From NCBI RefSeq assembly GCF_014203115.1, contig NZ_JACHIJ010000001.1:124001-188000 (forward strand): a stretch of DNA of 64,000 bases, read 5' to 3'. Shown piece by piece: positions 40,601 through 49,857 of this stretch (positions are counted from its first letter, which is position 1; the number at the start of each line of letters is the position of its first letter). Source of the stretch: Afipia massiliensis. Lineage in GTDB: Bacteria; Pseudomonadota; Alphaproteobacteria; Rhizobiales; Xanthobacteraceae. The notes beneath the pieces were generated by a model that was given only the letters and a program-made list of their open reading frames with translations, had not been told where the DNA came from and did no database searches. The position numbers and the translations under genes were made by a program.

Positions 40601-42508
40601 ATGCTCCGAGGAATGCGTAAAGCCTCATCGAATTGGCTCGGCAAGGCGGTTATGTCCGTCCTGTTCGGCGTGCTGATCATCAGTTTCGGTGTCTGGGGTA
40701 TCGCCGACATCTTCAAGGGATTCGGGCAGTCGTCTCTCGCCAAGGTCGGCAGCACCGAAATCACTACCGAGCAATTCCGAAACCTGTTCACCGACAGGGT
40801 GCAGCAGATCGGCCGCCGCTTCGGCCGGCCGCTGACGATGGAGCAGGCGCGCAACTTCGGTTTAGACCGCCAGGTGCTGCAGGACGTTATCTCCGACGCC
40901 GCGCTGGATGAGACCGCGCGCCGCATGGGCCTCGGTCAGTCCGACGCCGACATCATACGCGCCATTCAGAACGAACCGGCCTTCAAGGGTCTCGACGGAA
41001 AGTTCGAGCATGAGCGTTTTCTGCAGACGATCCGTCAGTCCGGCTACACCGAGCAGCGCTACATCGCCGAGCAGCGCAAAAACGCGACGCGCCGCCAGTT
41101 GACCGGGACGATCGTTGCCGGCCTCGAGCCGCCGAAAACACAGATCGAAGCCCTGGTCCGCTTCCAGAACGAGCAGCGCTCGGCCAACTACGTCAGGCTG
41201 ACCGCCGCGCAGGCCGGCACCATCGACGCGCCCTCGCCCGAAACGCTCGCCACCTATTTCGAGGACCGCAAGCAACTGTTCCGGGCGCCGGAATATCGCA
41301 AGATCGCCGTGCTCACGCTGACACCGGATGACCTCGCGAAGTGGATCACGGTGTCCGACGACGACGCGAAGAAGGTCTTCGAACAGCGCCGCGAGCGATA
41401 TGCGACGGCGGAACGTCGTCAGGTGCTTCAGATCCCGTTCCCGAATGTCGACGAGGCCAAGGCGGCGCGTGAGCGCATCACGGCTGGAATGTCGTTCGAG
41501 GATCTCGCCAAGGAGCGCAAGCTCACCACGGCCGACATCGACCTCGGCACCGTAGCAAAGACATCGATCGGCGATACAGCGATCGCAAACGCAGCGTTCG
41601 CCCTTGCGCCCGACACCGTCAGCGAGCCGGTAAAGGGGACGCTGACGACGGCCTTGCTGAAAGTCACCAAGGTCGAGCCCGGCACCAATCCGACCTATGA
41701 CAGCGTCGCTCCCACGATCAAGCGCGAGATCGCGCTGGAGCGCGCACGGGCGCAGTTGCAGGACCTGCACAACAAGATCGAGGACGAGCGCGGCGGCGGC
41801 GCGAATATCGCCGAAGCCGCCCAGAAACTCGGGCTCAAGGCCATCACGATCGAAGCCGTCGATCGCTCCGGCCGCGGAACGGACGGCAAGCCGGTGACCG
41901 GCCTGCCGCAAGGCGTCGACATCATCGCGCCAGCGTTCGCCAGCAGCATCGGCGTCGAGAACGAACCGTTGCAGTACAACGGCGGCGAATTGTGGTTCGA
42001 TGTCCTCGGCGTTACGCCGTCGCGCGACCGGACGCTCGACGAGGTGAAGGATCAGGTCGAGGCCCGTTGGCGCGACGAACAGATCTCAACCCGCCTGCGC
42101 GCCAAGGCGACCGAGATGGTCGGCAAGCTGGAAAAGGGCGCGGCCTTCGACGCCGAAGCTTCGGCTGCGGGAGTCAAGGTTGAGACGGCCAAGCTGTTCA
42201 AGCGCGACGCCGAAGCCAAGGATGTGCCCGAGCGGCTGGTCACGGCGGCGTTCCGTACCCCGAAGGACAGCGTTGGCCAGACCGAAGGCACCGGACCGAG
42301 CGAGTGGATCGTGTTCAAGGTCACCGACGTCGTCGTGCCGCCGGTCGATATGGCATCCGAGGACGTGAAGAAGCTGACCGAGAATCTGCGCCGCGCGGAA
42401 ATGGAGGAGCAGCTTGGCGCCTACATCTCCAAGCTCGAAACCGAGGTCGGTGTCACCATCAACCAGAACGCGTTTGCCGTGGCGACCGGCGCGGCGTCGG
42501 CTCAATGA
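40601..42508 (+). CDS. PpiD/SurA-like periplasmic peptidyl-prolyl isomerase, membrane anchored
   Basis: Periplasmic folding factor that would assist proteins leaving the Sec channel. The ATG at 40601 (MLRGMRKASSNWLGKAVM) gives 635 residues; an ATG four codons later is an alternative. There is one N-terminal membrane helix (VLFGVLIISFGVWGIADI), a SurA-type chaperone region with FKGFGQSSLAKVGSTEIT, a parvulin-like domain near residues 250-370 (QVLQIPFPNVDEAKAARERI, DLGTVAKTSIGDTAIANAAF) and a long helical C-terminal part. This matches alphaproteobacterial PpiD-type proteins. It heads a plus-strand run into trpD. Confidence 0.9.
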   Translation: MLRGMRKASSNWLGKAVMSVLFGVLIISFGVWGIADIFKGFGQSSLAKVGSTEITTEQFRNLFTDRVQQIGRRFGRPLTMEQARNFGLDRQVLQDVISDAALDETARRMGLGQSDADIIRAIQNEPAFKGLDGKFEHERFLQTIRQSGYTEQRYIAEQRKNATRRQLTGTIVAGLEPPKTQIEALVRFQNEQRSANYVRLTAAQAGTIDAPSPETLATYFEDRKQLFRAPEYRKIAVLTLTPDDLAKWITVSDDDAKKVFEQRRERYATAERRQVLQIPFPNVDEAKAARERITAGMSFEDLAKERKLTTADIDLGTVAKTSIGDTAIANAAFALAPDTVSEPVKGTLTTALLKVTKVEPGTNPTYDSVAPTIKREIALERARAQLQDLHNKIEDERGGGANIAEAAQKLGLKAITIEAVDRSGRGTDGKPVTGLPQGVDIIAPAFASSIGVENEPLQYNGGELWFDVLGVTPSRDRTLDEVKDQVEARWRDEQISTRLRAKATEMVGKLEKGAAFDAEASAAGVKVETAKLFKRDAEAKDVPERLVTAAFRTPKDSVGQTEGTGPSEWIVFKVTDVVVPPVDMASEDVKKLTENLRRAEMEEQLGAYISKLETEVGVTINQNAFAVATGAASAQ

Positions 42509-42561
42509 TGAGCATTTAAATTTAGGCTCATTCGAGCGGAAGCCACGTCGAGCGGAAGATC

Positions 42562-43575
42562 ATGGACGACCTGAAAGCCATTATCGGAAAAGTCGCCACC
42601 GGTGCTGCCCTGTCGCGTGACGAGGCAGCAGCAGCGTTCGACCGCATGATGTCCGGCGAAGCAACACCCTCGCAGATGGGTGCGCTGCTGATGGGCTTGC
42701 GCGTGCGCGGCGAAACAGTCGATGAGATTACCGGCGCGGTCTCGGCCATGCGCGCCAAGATGCTCACGGTGAAAGCGCCCGCCGACGCTGTGGACATCGT
42801 CGGCACCGGCGGCGATGGTTCGGGCTCCGTCAATGTCTCGACCTGCGCATCGTTCATTCTCGCGGGCGCAGGCGTTCCGGTCGCCAAGCACGGCAACCGC
42901 GCCCTGTCATCGAAATCGGGCGCAGCCGACGCGCTGGCCGCGCTCGGCGTCAACATCAACATCACGCCGGACGACGTGAGCCGCTGCATCGCTGAAGCCG
43001 GCATCGGATTCATGTTCGCGCCGACGCATCATCCGGCGATGAAGAATGTCGGCCCCACCCGCGTCGAACTCGCCACCCGTACCATCTTCAACCTGCTCGG
43101 GCCGCTCTCCAATCCCGCCGGCGTCAAGCGGCAGATGGTCGGTGTGTTCTCGAAGCATTGGGTGCAGCCGCTGGCGCAGGTGCTGAAGAATCTCGGCGCG
43201 GAAGCCGCCTGGGTGGTGCACGGCTCCGATGGCCTCGACGAGATCACCCTCACCGGCCCGACCTTCGTCGCGGTGCTGGAGAACGGCAACATCCGCACGT
43301 TCGAAGTGACACCCGAGGACGGCGGGCTGCCACGCGCGACCAGCGCCGAACTCAAGGGCGGCGACGCCGAAGCCAACGGCAAGGCGCTTCGCGATGTGCT
43401 GGAGGGCAAGCAGAATGCCTACCGCAACGTCGCGCTTCTGAATGCCGCCGCAGCCCTGGTGGTTGCCGGCAAGGCGAAGGATTTGAAGGAAGGCGTTGCG
43501 CTCGGCACCAAGGCGCTGGACACTGGCGCGGCGGCGGACAGGCTCAAGCGCCTCGTCGCTGTCTCCAATGCTTGA
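42562..43575 (+). CDS. trpD: Anthranilate phosphoribosyltransferase
   Basis: Second step of tryptophan synthesis: joins anthranilate to PRPP. The 337-residue product has the N-terminal helical part ([19 protein letters not shown]) and the PRPP/anthranilate site [19 protein letters not shown], followed by [19 protein letters not shown] and [18 protein letters not shown], all highly conserved. It begins 53 bases after the PpiD-like gene and is followed by trpC. The trpE and trpG functions are not in the window; in many Rhizobiales they are a fused gene elsewhere. Confidence 0.97.
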   Translation: MDDLKAIIGKVATGAALSRDEAAAAFDRMMSGEATPSQMGALLMGLRVRGETVDEITGAVSAMRAKMLTVKAPADAVDIVGTGGDGSGSVNVSTCASFILAGAGVPVAKHGNRALSSKSGAADALAALGVNINITPDDVSRCIAEAGIGFMFAPTHHPAMKNVGPTRVELATRTIFNLLGPLSNPAGVKRQMVGVFSKHWVQPLAQVLKNLGAEAAWVVHGSDGLDEITLTGPTFVAVLENGNIRTFEVTPEDGGLPRATSAELKGGDAEANGKALRDVLEGKQNAYRNVALLNAAAALVVAGKAKDLKEGVALGTKALDTGAAADRLKRLVAVSNA

Positions 43576-43588
43576 GGAAGAGCAACCT

Positions 43589-44410
43589 TTGTCGGACATC
43601 CTCGAAAAGATCGAAACCTACAAGCGCGAGGAAATCGCCGCCGCCAAGCGTGCGCTTCCGCTCGCCGAGATCGAGGCGCGCGCCAAGGCCGCCCCCGCGC
43701 CCCGCGGTTTCGTCAACGCCATTCGAGGCAAGATTGCACGCGGCGACTACGCGTTGATCGCGGAGATCAAGAAGGCTTCGCCCTCCAAGGGGCTGATCCG
43801 CGCCGACTTCGATCCGCCCGCGCTGGCGAAAGCCTACGAGGCCGGTGGTGCGGCGTGTCTGTCGGTACTGACCGATACGCCGTCGTTCCAGGGCTCGCTC
43901 GCATTCATGGTCGCGACGCGCGCCGCAGTCTCGCTGCCGGTGCTGCGCAAGGATTTCATGTACGACACCTATCAGGTGGCCGAGGCGCGCGCGCACGGCG
44001 CCGACTGCATCCTGATCATCATGGCCGCGCTCGACGACGCTGCAGCCAAGGACCTCGAGGACGCGGCCTTCGCGCACGGCATGGACGTGCTGCTGGAAGT
44101 TCACAATCGCGAGGAGCTCGACCGCGCGCTGAAGCTGCGTTCGCCGCTACTCGGCGTGAACAACCGCAACCTGCGCACCTTCGAGACGACGCTCGCCACC
44201 AGCGAAGAACTTGCGCCGCTGATCCCGAAGGACCGCATCAGCGTCGGCGAAAGCGGCATCTTCGCACCGGAGGATCTCGCGCGCCTCGCAAAGGTCGGCA
44301 TGTCGACCTTCCTCGTCGGCGAAAGCTTGATGCGTCAGGCCGATGTGACGGCTGCAACCCACACCCTGCTCGCCCGCAGCGATGCGCAACGCGCCACCGG
44401 GACGCGCTGA
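43589..44410 (+). CDS. trpC: Indole-3-glycerol phosphate synthase
   Basis: Converts carboxyphenylaminodeoxyribulose phosphate to indole-3-glycerol phosphate. Two starts are possible: TTG at 43589 (giving [16 protein letters not shown], the usual N-terminus of relatives, with GAGGAA about ten bases upstream) or ATG at 43568, which overlaps the trpD stop codon. I chose the TTG by similarity, giving 273 residues. TIM-barrel motifs are [15 protein letters not shown] with the catalytic Lys, [33 protein letters not shown] and [13 protein letters not shown]. It is directly followed by moaC. Confidence 0.95.
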   Translation: MSDILEKIETYKREEIAAAKRALPLAEIEARAKAAPAPRGFVNAIRGKIARGDYALIAEIKKASPSKGLIRADFDPPALAKAYEAGGAACLSVLTDTPSFQGSLAFMVATRAAVSLPVLRKDFMYDTYQVAEARAHGADCILIIMAALDDAAAKDLEDAAFAHGMDVLLEVHNREELDRALKLRSPLLGVNNRNLRTFETTLATSEELAPLIPKDRISVGESGIFAPEDLARLAKVGMSTFLVGESLMRQADVTAATHTLLARSDAQRATGTR

Positions 44411-44413
44411 ATC

Positions 44414-44923
44414 GTGGCCAAAGAGAAATCAAAGAAGAAAGCAAGCGACGCTCTCACCCACATCGACGCCAAGGGCGAAGCCCGCATGGTCGACGTCTCG
44501 GCCAAGCCGGACACCGAACGCGTGGCAGTGGCCGAAGGCCGCGTCGTGATGACCCGCAAGACGCTCGATCTCATCGTCAAGGGCAACGCCGCCAAGGGCG
44601 ATGTGCTCGGCACCGCGCGCGTCGCCGGCATCATGGCGGCGAAGCGTACATCCGAACTCATTCCGCTCTGTCATCCGCTGGCGCTGTCGAAAGTCACGCT
44701 CGACATAACGCTCGACACCAAACTGCCGGGCTGCCGCGTGCGCGCCACGGTGAAGGTCAAAGGCCCGACCGGCGTCGAAATGGAAGCGCTGACCGCCGTG
44801 TCAGTGGCGTGCCTCACCATCTACGACATGGTGAAGGCCGTGGAGCGCGGCATCCAGATCGAAGCCATCCGCCTGGTCGAGAAAAAGGGCGGAAAGTCCG
44901 GTCACTATCTGGCCGATTACTGA
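44414..44923 (+). CDS. moaC: Cyclic pyranopterin monophosphate synthase MoaC, GTG start
   Basis: Forms cyclic pyranopterin monophosphate in molybdenum cofactor synthesis, acting after MoaA. The frame starts with GTG at 44414, three bases after the trpC stop, giving 169 residues. Conserved stretches are [17 protein letters not shown], the substrate-binding [17 protein letters not shown] and [20 protein letters not shown] with the catalytic Asp-Met-Lys. MoeA follows ten bases later, giving a small molybdenum cofactor pair. Confidence 0.96.
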   Translation: MAKEKSKKKASDALTHIDAKGEARMVDVSAKPDTERVAVAEGRVVMTRKTLDLIVKGNAAKGDVLGTARVAGIMAAKRTSELIPLCHPLALSKVTLDITLDTKLPGCRVRATVKVKGPTGVEMEALTAVSVACLTIYDMVKAVERGIQIEAIRLVEKKGGKSGHYLADY

Positions 44924-44933
44924 GGAACGTCCT

Positions 44934-46142
44934 ATGGCGCTGATGCCGGTCGCCGACGCCTATGTCGCCGTTCTCAAGGACGCCAGCGCCCTTCCCGAAG
45001 AAACCGTTGCGCTCACCGATGCGTTTCATCGCACGCTGTCTCGCGACGTCGCAGCCCTTCGCACCCAGCCGCCCGTCGCCTTGTCGGCGATGGATGGCTA
45101 CGCGGTGCGCGCGGCCGATGCGGTGCCAGGCGCGCGGCTGAAAGTGATCGGCGAAGTCGCGGCGGGACGACCGTTCAATCAAGCCATTGGTGCGGGACAG
45201 GCGGCGCGCATCTTCACCGGCGGCGTTGTTCCCGGCGGCGTCGATACCGTCGTCATTCAGGAAGACACCACGCGTGACGGCGAGTTCGTGATCGTCAACG
45301 AAGCCATCGCAGAGGGAAAGAACATCCGCCCCGCCGGCATTGATTTCCGCGAAGGCGACGTGCTGTTGCCGCGCGGCTCGCGGCTCAATGATCGCGCCCT
45401 GGCGTTAGCCGCCAGCATGAACCATCCGCGATTGCCGGTGCATCGTCGGCCCAAAGTCGCGATCCTCGCCACCGGCGACGAACTGGTCGCGCCGGGCACG
45501 ACGCCCGGTCCCGGCCAGATCGTCTACAGCAACGTCTTCGCGCTGGCGGCGCTCGCGCGCAGCGAAGGCGCTGACGTGATCGAACTCGACATCGCGCGCG
45601 ACACGCTCGATGACACCTCGAACGGCATCAGGCGCGCGCGCGATCTCGGCGCGGACGTTCTGGTCACCACCGGCGGCGCGTCGGTCGGCGATCACGACCT
45701 CGTTCAGGCCGCGCTGAAAGCCGAAGGCTTCGACATGGCCTTCTGGAAGATCGCGCTGCGTCCCGGCAAACCGATGATGCACGGGCGGCTCGACACGATG
45801 CGCGTGCTCGGGCTGCCCGGAAATCCGGTGTCTTCCTATGTCTGCGCCTTCCTGTTTCTGGTGCCGCTGATCCGCGCGCTCTCGGGGCGGACGAGCGTCG
45901 ATCATCCGCTTGAACGCGCGGTGCTTGGGCGCGAATTGCCTGCCAACGACAAGCGGCAGGATTATCTGCGGGCGCGGCTCACGCCCGGCAGCAGCGGCGT
46001 CCCTGTCGCAACCTCGGTGGAAGCGCAGGATAGTTCGCTGGTGGCCAATCTGGCCGCGTCCGATGCGCTGATTGTCCGCGCGCCCCATGCGCCGGCCGCC
46101 CCGGCTGGCTCGCCCTGCATGATCCTCCGGCTTCCGGGCTGA
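44934..46142 (+). CDS. moeA: Molybdopterin molybdenumtransferase MoeA
   Basis: Inserts molybdate into adenylylated molybdopterin. The 402-residue product shows the MoeA order: N-terminal region with ALSAMDGYAVRAADAV, domain II with GGVVPGGVDTVVIQED, the MoCF-binding domain with ILATGDELVAPGTTPGPGQI and LVTTGGASVGDHDLVQAAL, then LRPGKPMMHGRL and LGLPGNPVSSYVCAFLF. A C-terminal beta domain ends the protein. It is the last gene before lexA, whose promoter region starts right after its stop codon. Confidence 0.97.
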   Translation: MALMPVADAYVAVLKDASALPEETVALTDAFHRTLSRDVAALRTQPPVALSAMDGYAVRAADAVPGARLKVIGEVAAGRPFNQAIGAGQAARIFTGGVVPGGVDTVVIQEDTTRDGEFVIVNEAIAEGKNIRPAGIDFREGDVLLPRGSRLNDRALALAASMNHPRLPVHRRPKVAILATGDELVAPGTTPGPGQIVYSNVFALAALARSEGADVIELDIARDTLDDTSNGIRRARDLGADVLVTTGGASVGDHDLVQAALKAEGFDMAFWKIALRPGKPMMHGRLDTMRVLGLPGNPVSSYVCAFLFLVPLIRALSGRTSVDHPLERAVLGRELPANDKRQDYLRARLTPGSSGVPVATSVEAQDSSLVANLAASDALIVRAPHAPAAPAGSPCMILRLPG

Positions 46143-46180
46143 TCCCTAGTCCTCCTGCGCGTTGACGGGAAATTAAGGGG

Positions 46181-46215
46181 TTGCGGAACACATATGGAAC
46201 ATATAGTGTTCGTTC
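46181..46215 (+). promoter_or_regulatory. lexA promoter with SOS box (GTTC-N7-GTTC on the minus strand)
   Basis: GAAC at 46186-46189 and GAAC at 46197-46200 are separated by seven bases, which on the other strand is GTTC-N7-GTTC, the LexA operator of alphaproteobacteria. A third half-site GTTC at 46208-46211, again spaced by seven bases but inverted, and a fourth GTTC at 46212-46215 follow. A possible -10 TATAGT lies at 46202-46207 with TTGCGG at 46181-46186 as a weak -35 (15-base spacing). The site lies 120-150 bases before the lexA start, consistent with autoregulation. Confidence 0.75.
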
Positions 46216-46334
46216 ATGATTTGTTTCGAATGACTCGCACCTTCTGAGTGTCCTTCCACTACTTCTTCAGTGGACCCCAGAGAGGCGCAGCTTCGGCTCA
46301 AAACTCGAGATCTAGGGATCGGGGACCACTTCAG

Positions 46335-47042
46335 ATGCTGACACGCAAACAATACGAGCTTCTGCGCTTCATTAACGAGCGGCTCAAGGAAGCTGGTGTT
46401 CCGCCCTCCTTCGACGAAATGAAGGACGCGCTGGACCTGCGCTCCAAGTCCGGCATCCACCGGCTCATCACAGCCCTTGAAGAGCGCGGCTTTATCCGCA
46501 GGCTGGCCAACAGAGCCCGCGCCATCGAGGTCATCAAGCTTCCGGAACTCGGCGCGAATCCGGGCGGCGCACGCCGCGGCTTCACCCCCAGCGTCATCGA
46601 AGGCAACCTCGGCAAGGTTCGTGCGAACACCTCCGCCGGTCCCGACGAGGATGTGAGCTACCCCGTTTCCGTACCGGTCATGGGGCGGATCGCGGCCGGT
46701 ACGCCGATCGAGGCGCTGCAAACCCGCAGCCACACCATCAGCGTGCCGCCCGACATGCTCGGGTCCGGCGAACATTACGCCCTCGAAGTGCGCGGCGATT
46801 CCATGATGGAAGCCGGCATTCTCGACGGCGACACCGTGCTGATCCAGCGCAACGAGAGCGCCGACACCGGCGACATCGTGGTGGCGCTGATCGACGAGGA
46901 GGAAGCCACCCTGAAGCGCTTCCGGCGGCGCGGCGCGTCCATCGCGCTCGAGCCTGCGAACGCGGCCTACGAGGTCCGCATCCTGCCGCCGAACCGCGTG
47001 CGCATTCAGGGCAAACTGATCGGGCTCGTTCGCAAGTATTGA
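46335..47042 (+). CDS. lexA: LexA repressor, SOS response regulator
   Basis: Represses DNA damage genes and cleaves itself when RecA is activated. The ATG at 46335 ([20 protein letters not shown]) gives 235 residues. The N-terminal winged helix ([36 protein letters not shown]) covers residues 1-70; the cleavage site is the Ala-Gly in [11 protein letters not shown]; catalytic Ser is in [11 protein letters not shown] and Lys in [10 protein letters not shown]. The linker is long as in other alphaproteobacteria. Its last 37 bases overlap the end of comEC on the opposite strand. Confidence 0.97.
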   Translation: MLTRKQYELLRFINERLKEAGVPPSFDEMKDALDLRSKSGIHRLITALEERGFIRRLANRARAIEVIKLPELGANPGGARRGFTPSVIEGNLGKVRANTSAGPDEDVSYPVSVPVMGRIAAGTPIEALQTRSHTISVPPDMLGSGEHYALEVRGDSMMEAGILDGDTVLIQRNESADTGDIVVALIDEEEATLKRFRRRGASIALEPANAAYEVRILPPNRVRIQGKLIGLVRKY

Positions 47043-49477
47043 GTTCGGTTTGGCGCGAACTGAAAATGCTCCAGCGTCATTCCGGAGCGCGAGCGTTTGC
47101 AGGCGAACCCGGAATCCAGAAACGGCTTCCACCGAACCCTGCTGGATTCCGGATCAGCCTGCTGCGCAGTCTGTCCGGAATGACGGCGGGACCAATCATC
47201 CGGCTGGAGATCGCTTTCCGCCGGCGTGACATCGACGGGCTGGGCCGGACGGTTTAGCCGGACAGCAGAAACGTCAGACTCGTCTTCAACATTTGCCGGT
47301 GACCATGGACGATCCACACCGCGCGGCCGGTTGGCCGCGATCGCGTAACCGTCCGCGGTCTTGTGCAGGGCCAATGTCCCTCGCCTGCGCAGCATCTCCT
47401 GATCCAGCACCATAGCCGCGCAGTCAGTCGGCGGCTGCCGCAGTGTCACGATCACCGCCGCACGCGCGCAATCGTCCGCGAATGCCTCGGGCTTCAGCGT
47501 CAGCGCGATGGTCGAACCGTCCGCCGCCTGAACCACGCATCCGGACGTGTCGCACGACACGCCGTCGGTCAGCGACGCATCGGTTGCATTGCGCATGTCC
47601 GCATCGGCTGCGAGCCATTCGCGCGACAGGAACGCATCCTTTCCGGTGCGCATCAGGCGCAGTTTGCCGTCCTTGCCGCGCACAGCCACCGAGTGACCGT
47701 CCCGTGCAACAAGGATGTCCGGCTGCGGTGTCGTCAGCGCCCAGATCGTTGCGAACGCGATGAGCCCTGCACCCGCCCAGCGCAGTGGCGTTCGCAACAG
47801 ACCCAGCGCGATAATGCCCGCGCTCATCGCGGCCAGCGGGCCGGTGCCGAACGATGCAATCCGGCCGATGGCGCCCGGAAGTGCGGCGACCCATTGCGCC
47901 ACCGCGACCATCCAGCCGATGCCGACATCCATCAGCCGCCAGAACACGCCGTCGAATCCGAACGGCATGGCGAGCAATCCCAAGAGCCCCGCCGGCATCA
48001 CCAGCACCGAGACCACCGGCATCGCCGCGAGATTGGCCAGCACGCCGTAGGGCGTGACGCGATGAAAGTGAAACGCCGCGTAAGGCATGGTCGCAAACCC
48101 TGCGACGAGCGATGCCAGCGCCAGCATGGTGATTTCACGCCCGCCCCAGAGCGCCGCACGCGCCACCTGCGCATTGTCCGGCGACACGAACAGGTTCGGC
48201 ATCCCGATCTGGATCAGCGCCACGAGCCCGAGCGTCGCGGCGAACGACATCTGGAAACTCGGATGCACCAATGCTTCCGGCGCGATCAGCAGTACGATCA
48301 TGGCCGCCACCGCGAGCGTGCGAAACGTGATTGCGCGCCGGTCGACCATCACAGCGATCAGCACCACCGCGGTCATGAAGAACGAGCGTTGCGTGGCGAC
48401 TTCCGCACCCGACAGCAGAAGATAGAACGCAGCGGCGAGCAGCGCCGCAACCGCCGACCATTTCTTGATCGGGAATGTCACGGTGAGCGCGGGAAACAAT
48501 GCGAGCAGCGCACGCACCGCGAAGAACACCACGCCCGCCACCACCGCCATGTGATAGCCCGAAATCGACAGCACATGACCGAGCCCGGATATGAACATAG
48601 CGTCGTTGACCGGGGCGGAAATCGCATCGCGCCGTCCGGTGAGCAGCGCCGTCGCAATGGCGCGGTTGTCGCCGCTGAGCACGCTGCGAATCCGCGCGTC
48701 GATCGCATCGCGCATGCCCTGCATCGCAGCCGCATAACGCAGATAGGTGCCACCGCTGCGCGGCGCCTCAACCGTTTTGATCGCGCCCATCGCGAAACCT
48801 GACGCGCCGATGCCCTGAAAGTACATGTCGCGTCCGAAGTCATAACTCCCCGGCCGCAGCGGCGAGAGCGGCGGCAACAGCCGCGCTTTCAGTTCGACAA
48901 AGCTGCCGACAGCAGGCGCGGTCCCCTTTTTGACCGACAGCCGCACGCGTTCAAGTTTGATCCCGCCGCGCGGCGACTCCATCTCCTCCACACGCAGCAC
49001 GAAGCGATCGGTACGTTCACGCTCGTCGCGGGTTTCGACGAACCCTTTCATGGTTACGGAAAACATCGGCCGCGCCAGCACGCCATGGGCGACGCGCGCG
49101 GTTTTCAGCGCCGCCGTCGCGAACCCCGCCGACAGCGCGGCCAGCATCACCATGAGGGGAAAAATGCGGCTTCTTCGCGCGACGAAGGCCGCGACACAGA
49201 GCGCGGCAGCCGTCGCGGCCGCGACCGAGGCAACAGGTTCGCGATCCGCCGCGAAATAGACGGCAATCCCCGCGCCAAACGCGACCGGCACCCACGGCAA
49301 CAACCGGCCCGGTCCGGCTTCCGCCGCGACCCAGCTCCGGAGCTTATTAGTTAGAAATGCGTATCCGCTCTCGGCGGCATCGCCGGCATCTGCGCGCACG
49401 GCACCGCGCGGCGGCCATGTGATGGCCCGTCCCGCCCGGCCTTGGGATCGCGTCTGATGCTCGCCCCCGCCCGCCAT
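47006..49477 (-). CDS. comEC: ComEC/Rec2 family DNA-uptake channel protein
   Basis: Polytopic inner-membrane protein that carries transforming single-stranded DNA into the cytoplasm. The ATG at 49477 ([17 protein letters not shown] nine bases upstream) gives 823 residues; an upstream TTG is not favoured. An N-terminal DUF4131-type region has [20 protein letters not shown], then the competence domain with [39 protein letters not shown] and [15 protein letters not shown]. After the soluble C-terminal part ending near [13 protein letters not shown], an extra 60-residue tail follows; much of it is encoded by a palindromic repeat and the end overlaps lexA. Natural competence is not proven by this gene alone. 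Confidence 0.9.
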   Translation of the reverse strand: MAGGGEHQTRSQGRAGRAITWPPRGAVRADAGDAAESGYAFLTNKLRSWVAAEAGPGRLLPWVPVAFGAGIAVYFAADREPVASVAAATAAALCVAAFVARRSRIFPLMVMLAALSAGFATAALKTARVAHGVLARPMFSVTMKGFVETRDERERTDRFVLRVEEMESPRGGIKLERVRLSVKKGTAPAVGSFVELKARLLPPLSPLRPGSYDFGRDMYFQGIGASGFAMGAIKTVEAPRSGGTYLRYAAAMQGMRDAIDARIRSVLSGDNRAIATALLTGRRDAISAPVNDAMFISGLGHVLSISGYHMAVVAGVVFFAVRALLALFPALTVTFPIKKWSAVAALLAAAFYLLLSGAEVATQRSFFMTAVVLIAVMVDRRAITFRTLAVAAMIVLLIAPEALVHPSFQMSFAATLGLVALIQIGMPNLFVSPDNAQVARAALWGGREITMLALASLVAGFATMPYAAFHFHRVTPYGVLANLAAMPVVSVLVMPAGLLGLLAMPFGFDGVFWRLMDVGIGWMVAVAQWVAALPGAIGRIASFGTGPLAAMSAGIIALGLLRTPLRWAGAGLIAFATIWALTTPQPDILVARDGHSVAVRGKDGKLRLMRTGKDAFLSREWLAADADMRNATDASLTDGVSCDTSGCVVQAADGSTIALTLKPEAFADDCARAAVIVTLRQPPTDCAAMVLDQEMLRRRGTLALHKTADGYAIAANRPRGVDRPWSPANVEDESDVSAVRLNRPAQPVDVTPAESDLQPDDWSRRHSGQTAQQADPESSRVRWKPFLDSGFACKRSRSGMTLEHFQFAPNRTQYLRTSPISLP
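47077..47183. repeat. Nested palindromic element inside the 3' end of comEC
   Basis: The outer arms TCATTCCGGA (47077-47086) and TCCGGAATGA (47174-47183) are exact reverse complements, and so are the inner arms GGAATCCAG (47111-47119) and CTGGATTCC (47142-47150). The 107-base unit has the wording (GGATTCCGGATCAGCCTGCTGCGCAGTCTGTCCGGAATGA) of a repeat I recall as common in Rhodopseudomonas and Bradyrhizobium intergenic DNA. Read on the minus strand it is open and encodes about 35 residues of the ComEC tail (for example [13 protein letters not shown] and [15 protein letters not shown]). Confidence 0.75.
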
Positions 49478-49501
49478 CGCTTCGCTCCGGCATCGCTTTC
49501 G

Positions 49502-49553
49502 CAATGCTAGCGGAAGCGATTGGGCTGGATAGCGGAACGGATGCAGAATGCGC
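49502..49553. repeat. 52-bp direct repeat, left copy
   Basis: Matches the copy at 51680-51731 without gaps at 43 of 52 positions by hand count. Two blocks are identical: CAATGCTAGCGGAAGCGA (18 bases) and AGCGGAACGGAT (12 bases), with the same 11-base spacing. Both are in the same orientation. This copy lies just upstream of comEC and just downstream of the tautomerase terminator, so together the two copies bracket the tautomerase, SDR and LysR genes. Confidence 0.8.
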
Positions 49554-49566
49554 TGTTCGATTTGTT

Positions 49567-49599
49567 AAAAAGACGGAGGCCGCCAATCGATGACGGCCT
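49567..49599 (-). terminator. Rho-independent terminator after the tautomerase gene
   Basis: On the minus strand, AGGCCG and CGGCCT form a six-base-pair stem around an 11-base loop, followed within four bases by five Ts (CCGTCTTTTT). It begins ten bases past the tautomerase stop codon and so ends the SDR-tautomerase transcript. Confidence 0.75.
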
Positions 49600-49608
49600 T
49601 CGTGCTGG

Positions 49609-49845
49609 TTATTTGCCGCTTGCGGCACGTTGCTTGCGATATTCGAGCGCGGGCAATCCGCCCCAGCCCCAGTTGTCTGTTTCGACCTCCTCAATGACGA
49701 CGAAGGTCGACTCGAGGGGCTTGTGAAGCACGTCCAGCAGGAGCTGGCTGACGCCGGCGATAAGAGACGCCTTTTCCTCTGCCGTGACGGAATCCCGGCC
49801 AGGACCGGACCCTTCGCGCGTAACCTGGATCGTGACAATCGGCAT
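49609..49845 (-). CDS. 4-oxalocrotonate tautomerase family protein
   Basis: Small enzyme of the tautomerase superfamily; the substrate is unknown. The 78-residue product starts MPIVTIQVTREG, so the catalytic N-terminal proline appears after removal of Met. The segment SVTAEEKASLIAGVSQLLLD and FVVIEEVETDNWGWGG fit the family. There is a strong ribosome binding site (AAGGGAGG) just upstream. It follows the SDR gene by 12 bases and is closed by a terminator. Confidence 0.88.
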   Translation of the reverse strand: MPIVTIQVTREGSGPGRDSVTAEEKASLIAGVSQLLLDVLHKPLESTFVVIEEVETDNWGWGGLPALEYRKQRAASGK

Positions 49846-49857
49846 GGTGGCCTCCCT

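Noticed and set aside
42509..42561. Possible trpE/trpG remnants before trpD
   Set aside because: The gap is only 53 bases and shows no coding similarity; trpE and trpG are simply not at this locus.
47363..48802. 479-codon plus-strand open frame
   Set aside because: Antisense to comEC; composition is dominated by Arg, His and Asp with no recognisable domain.
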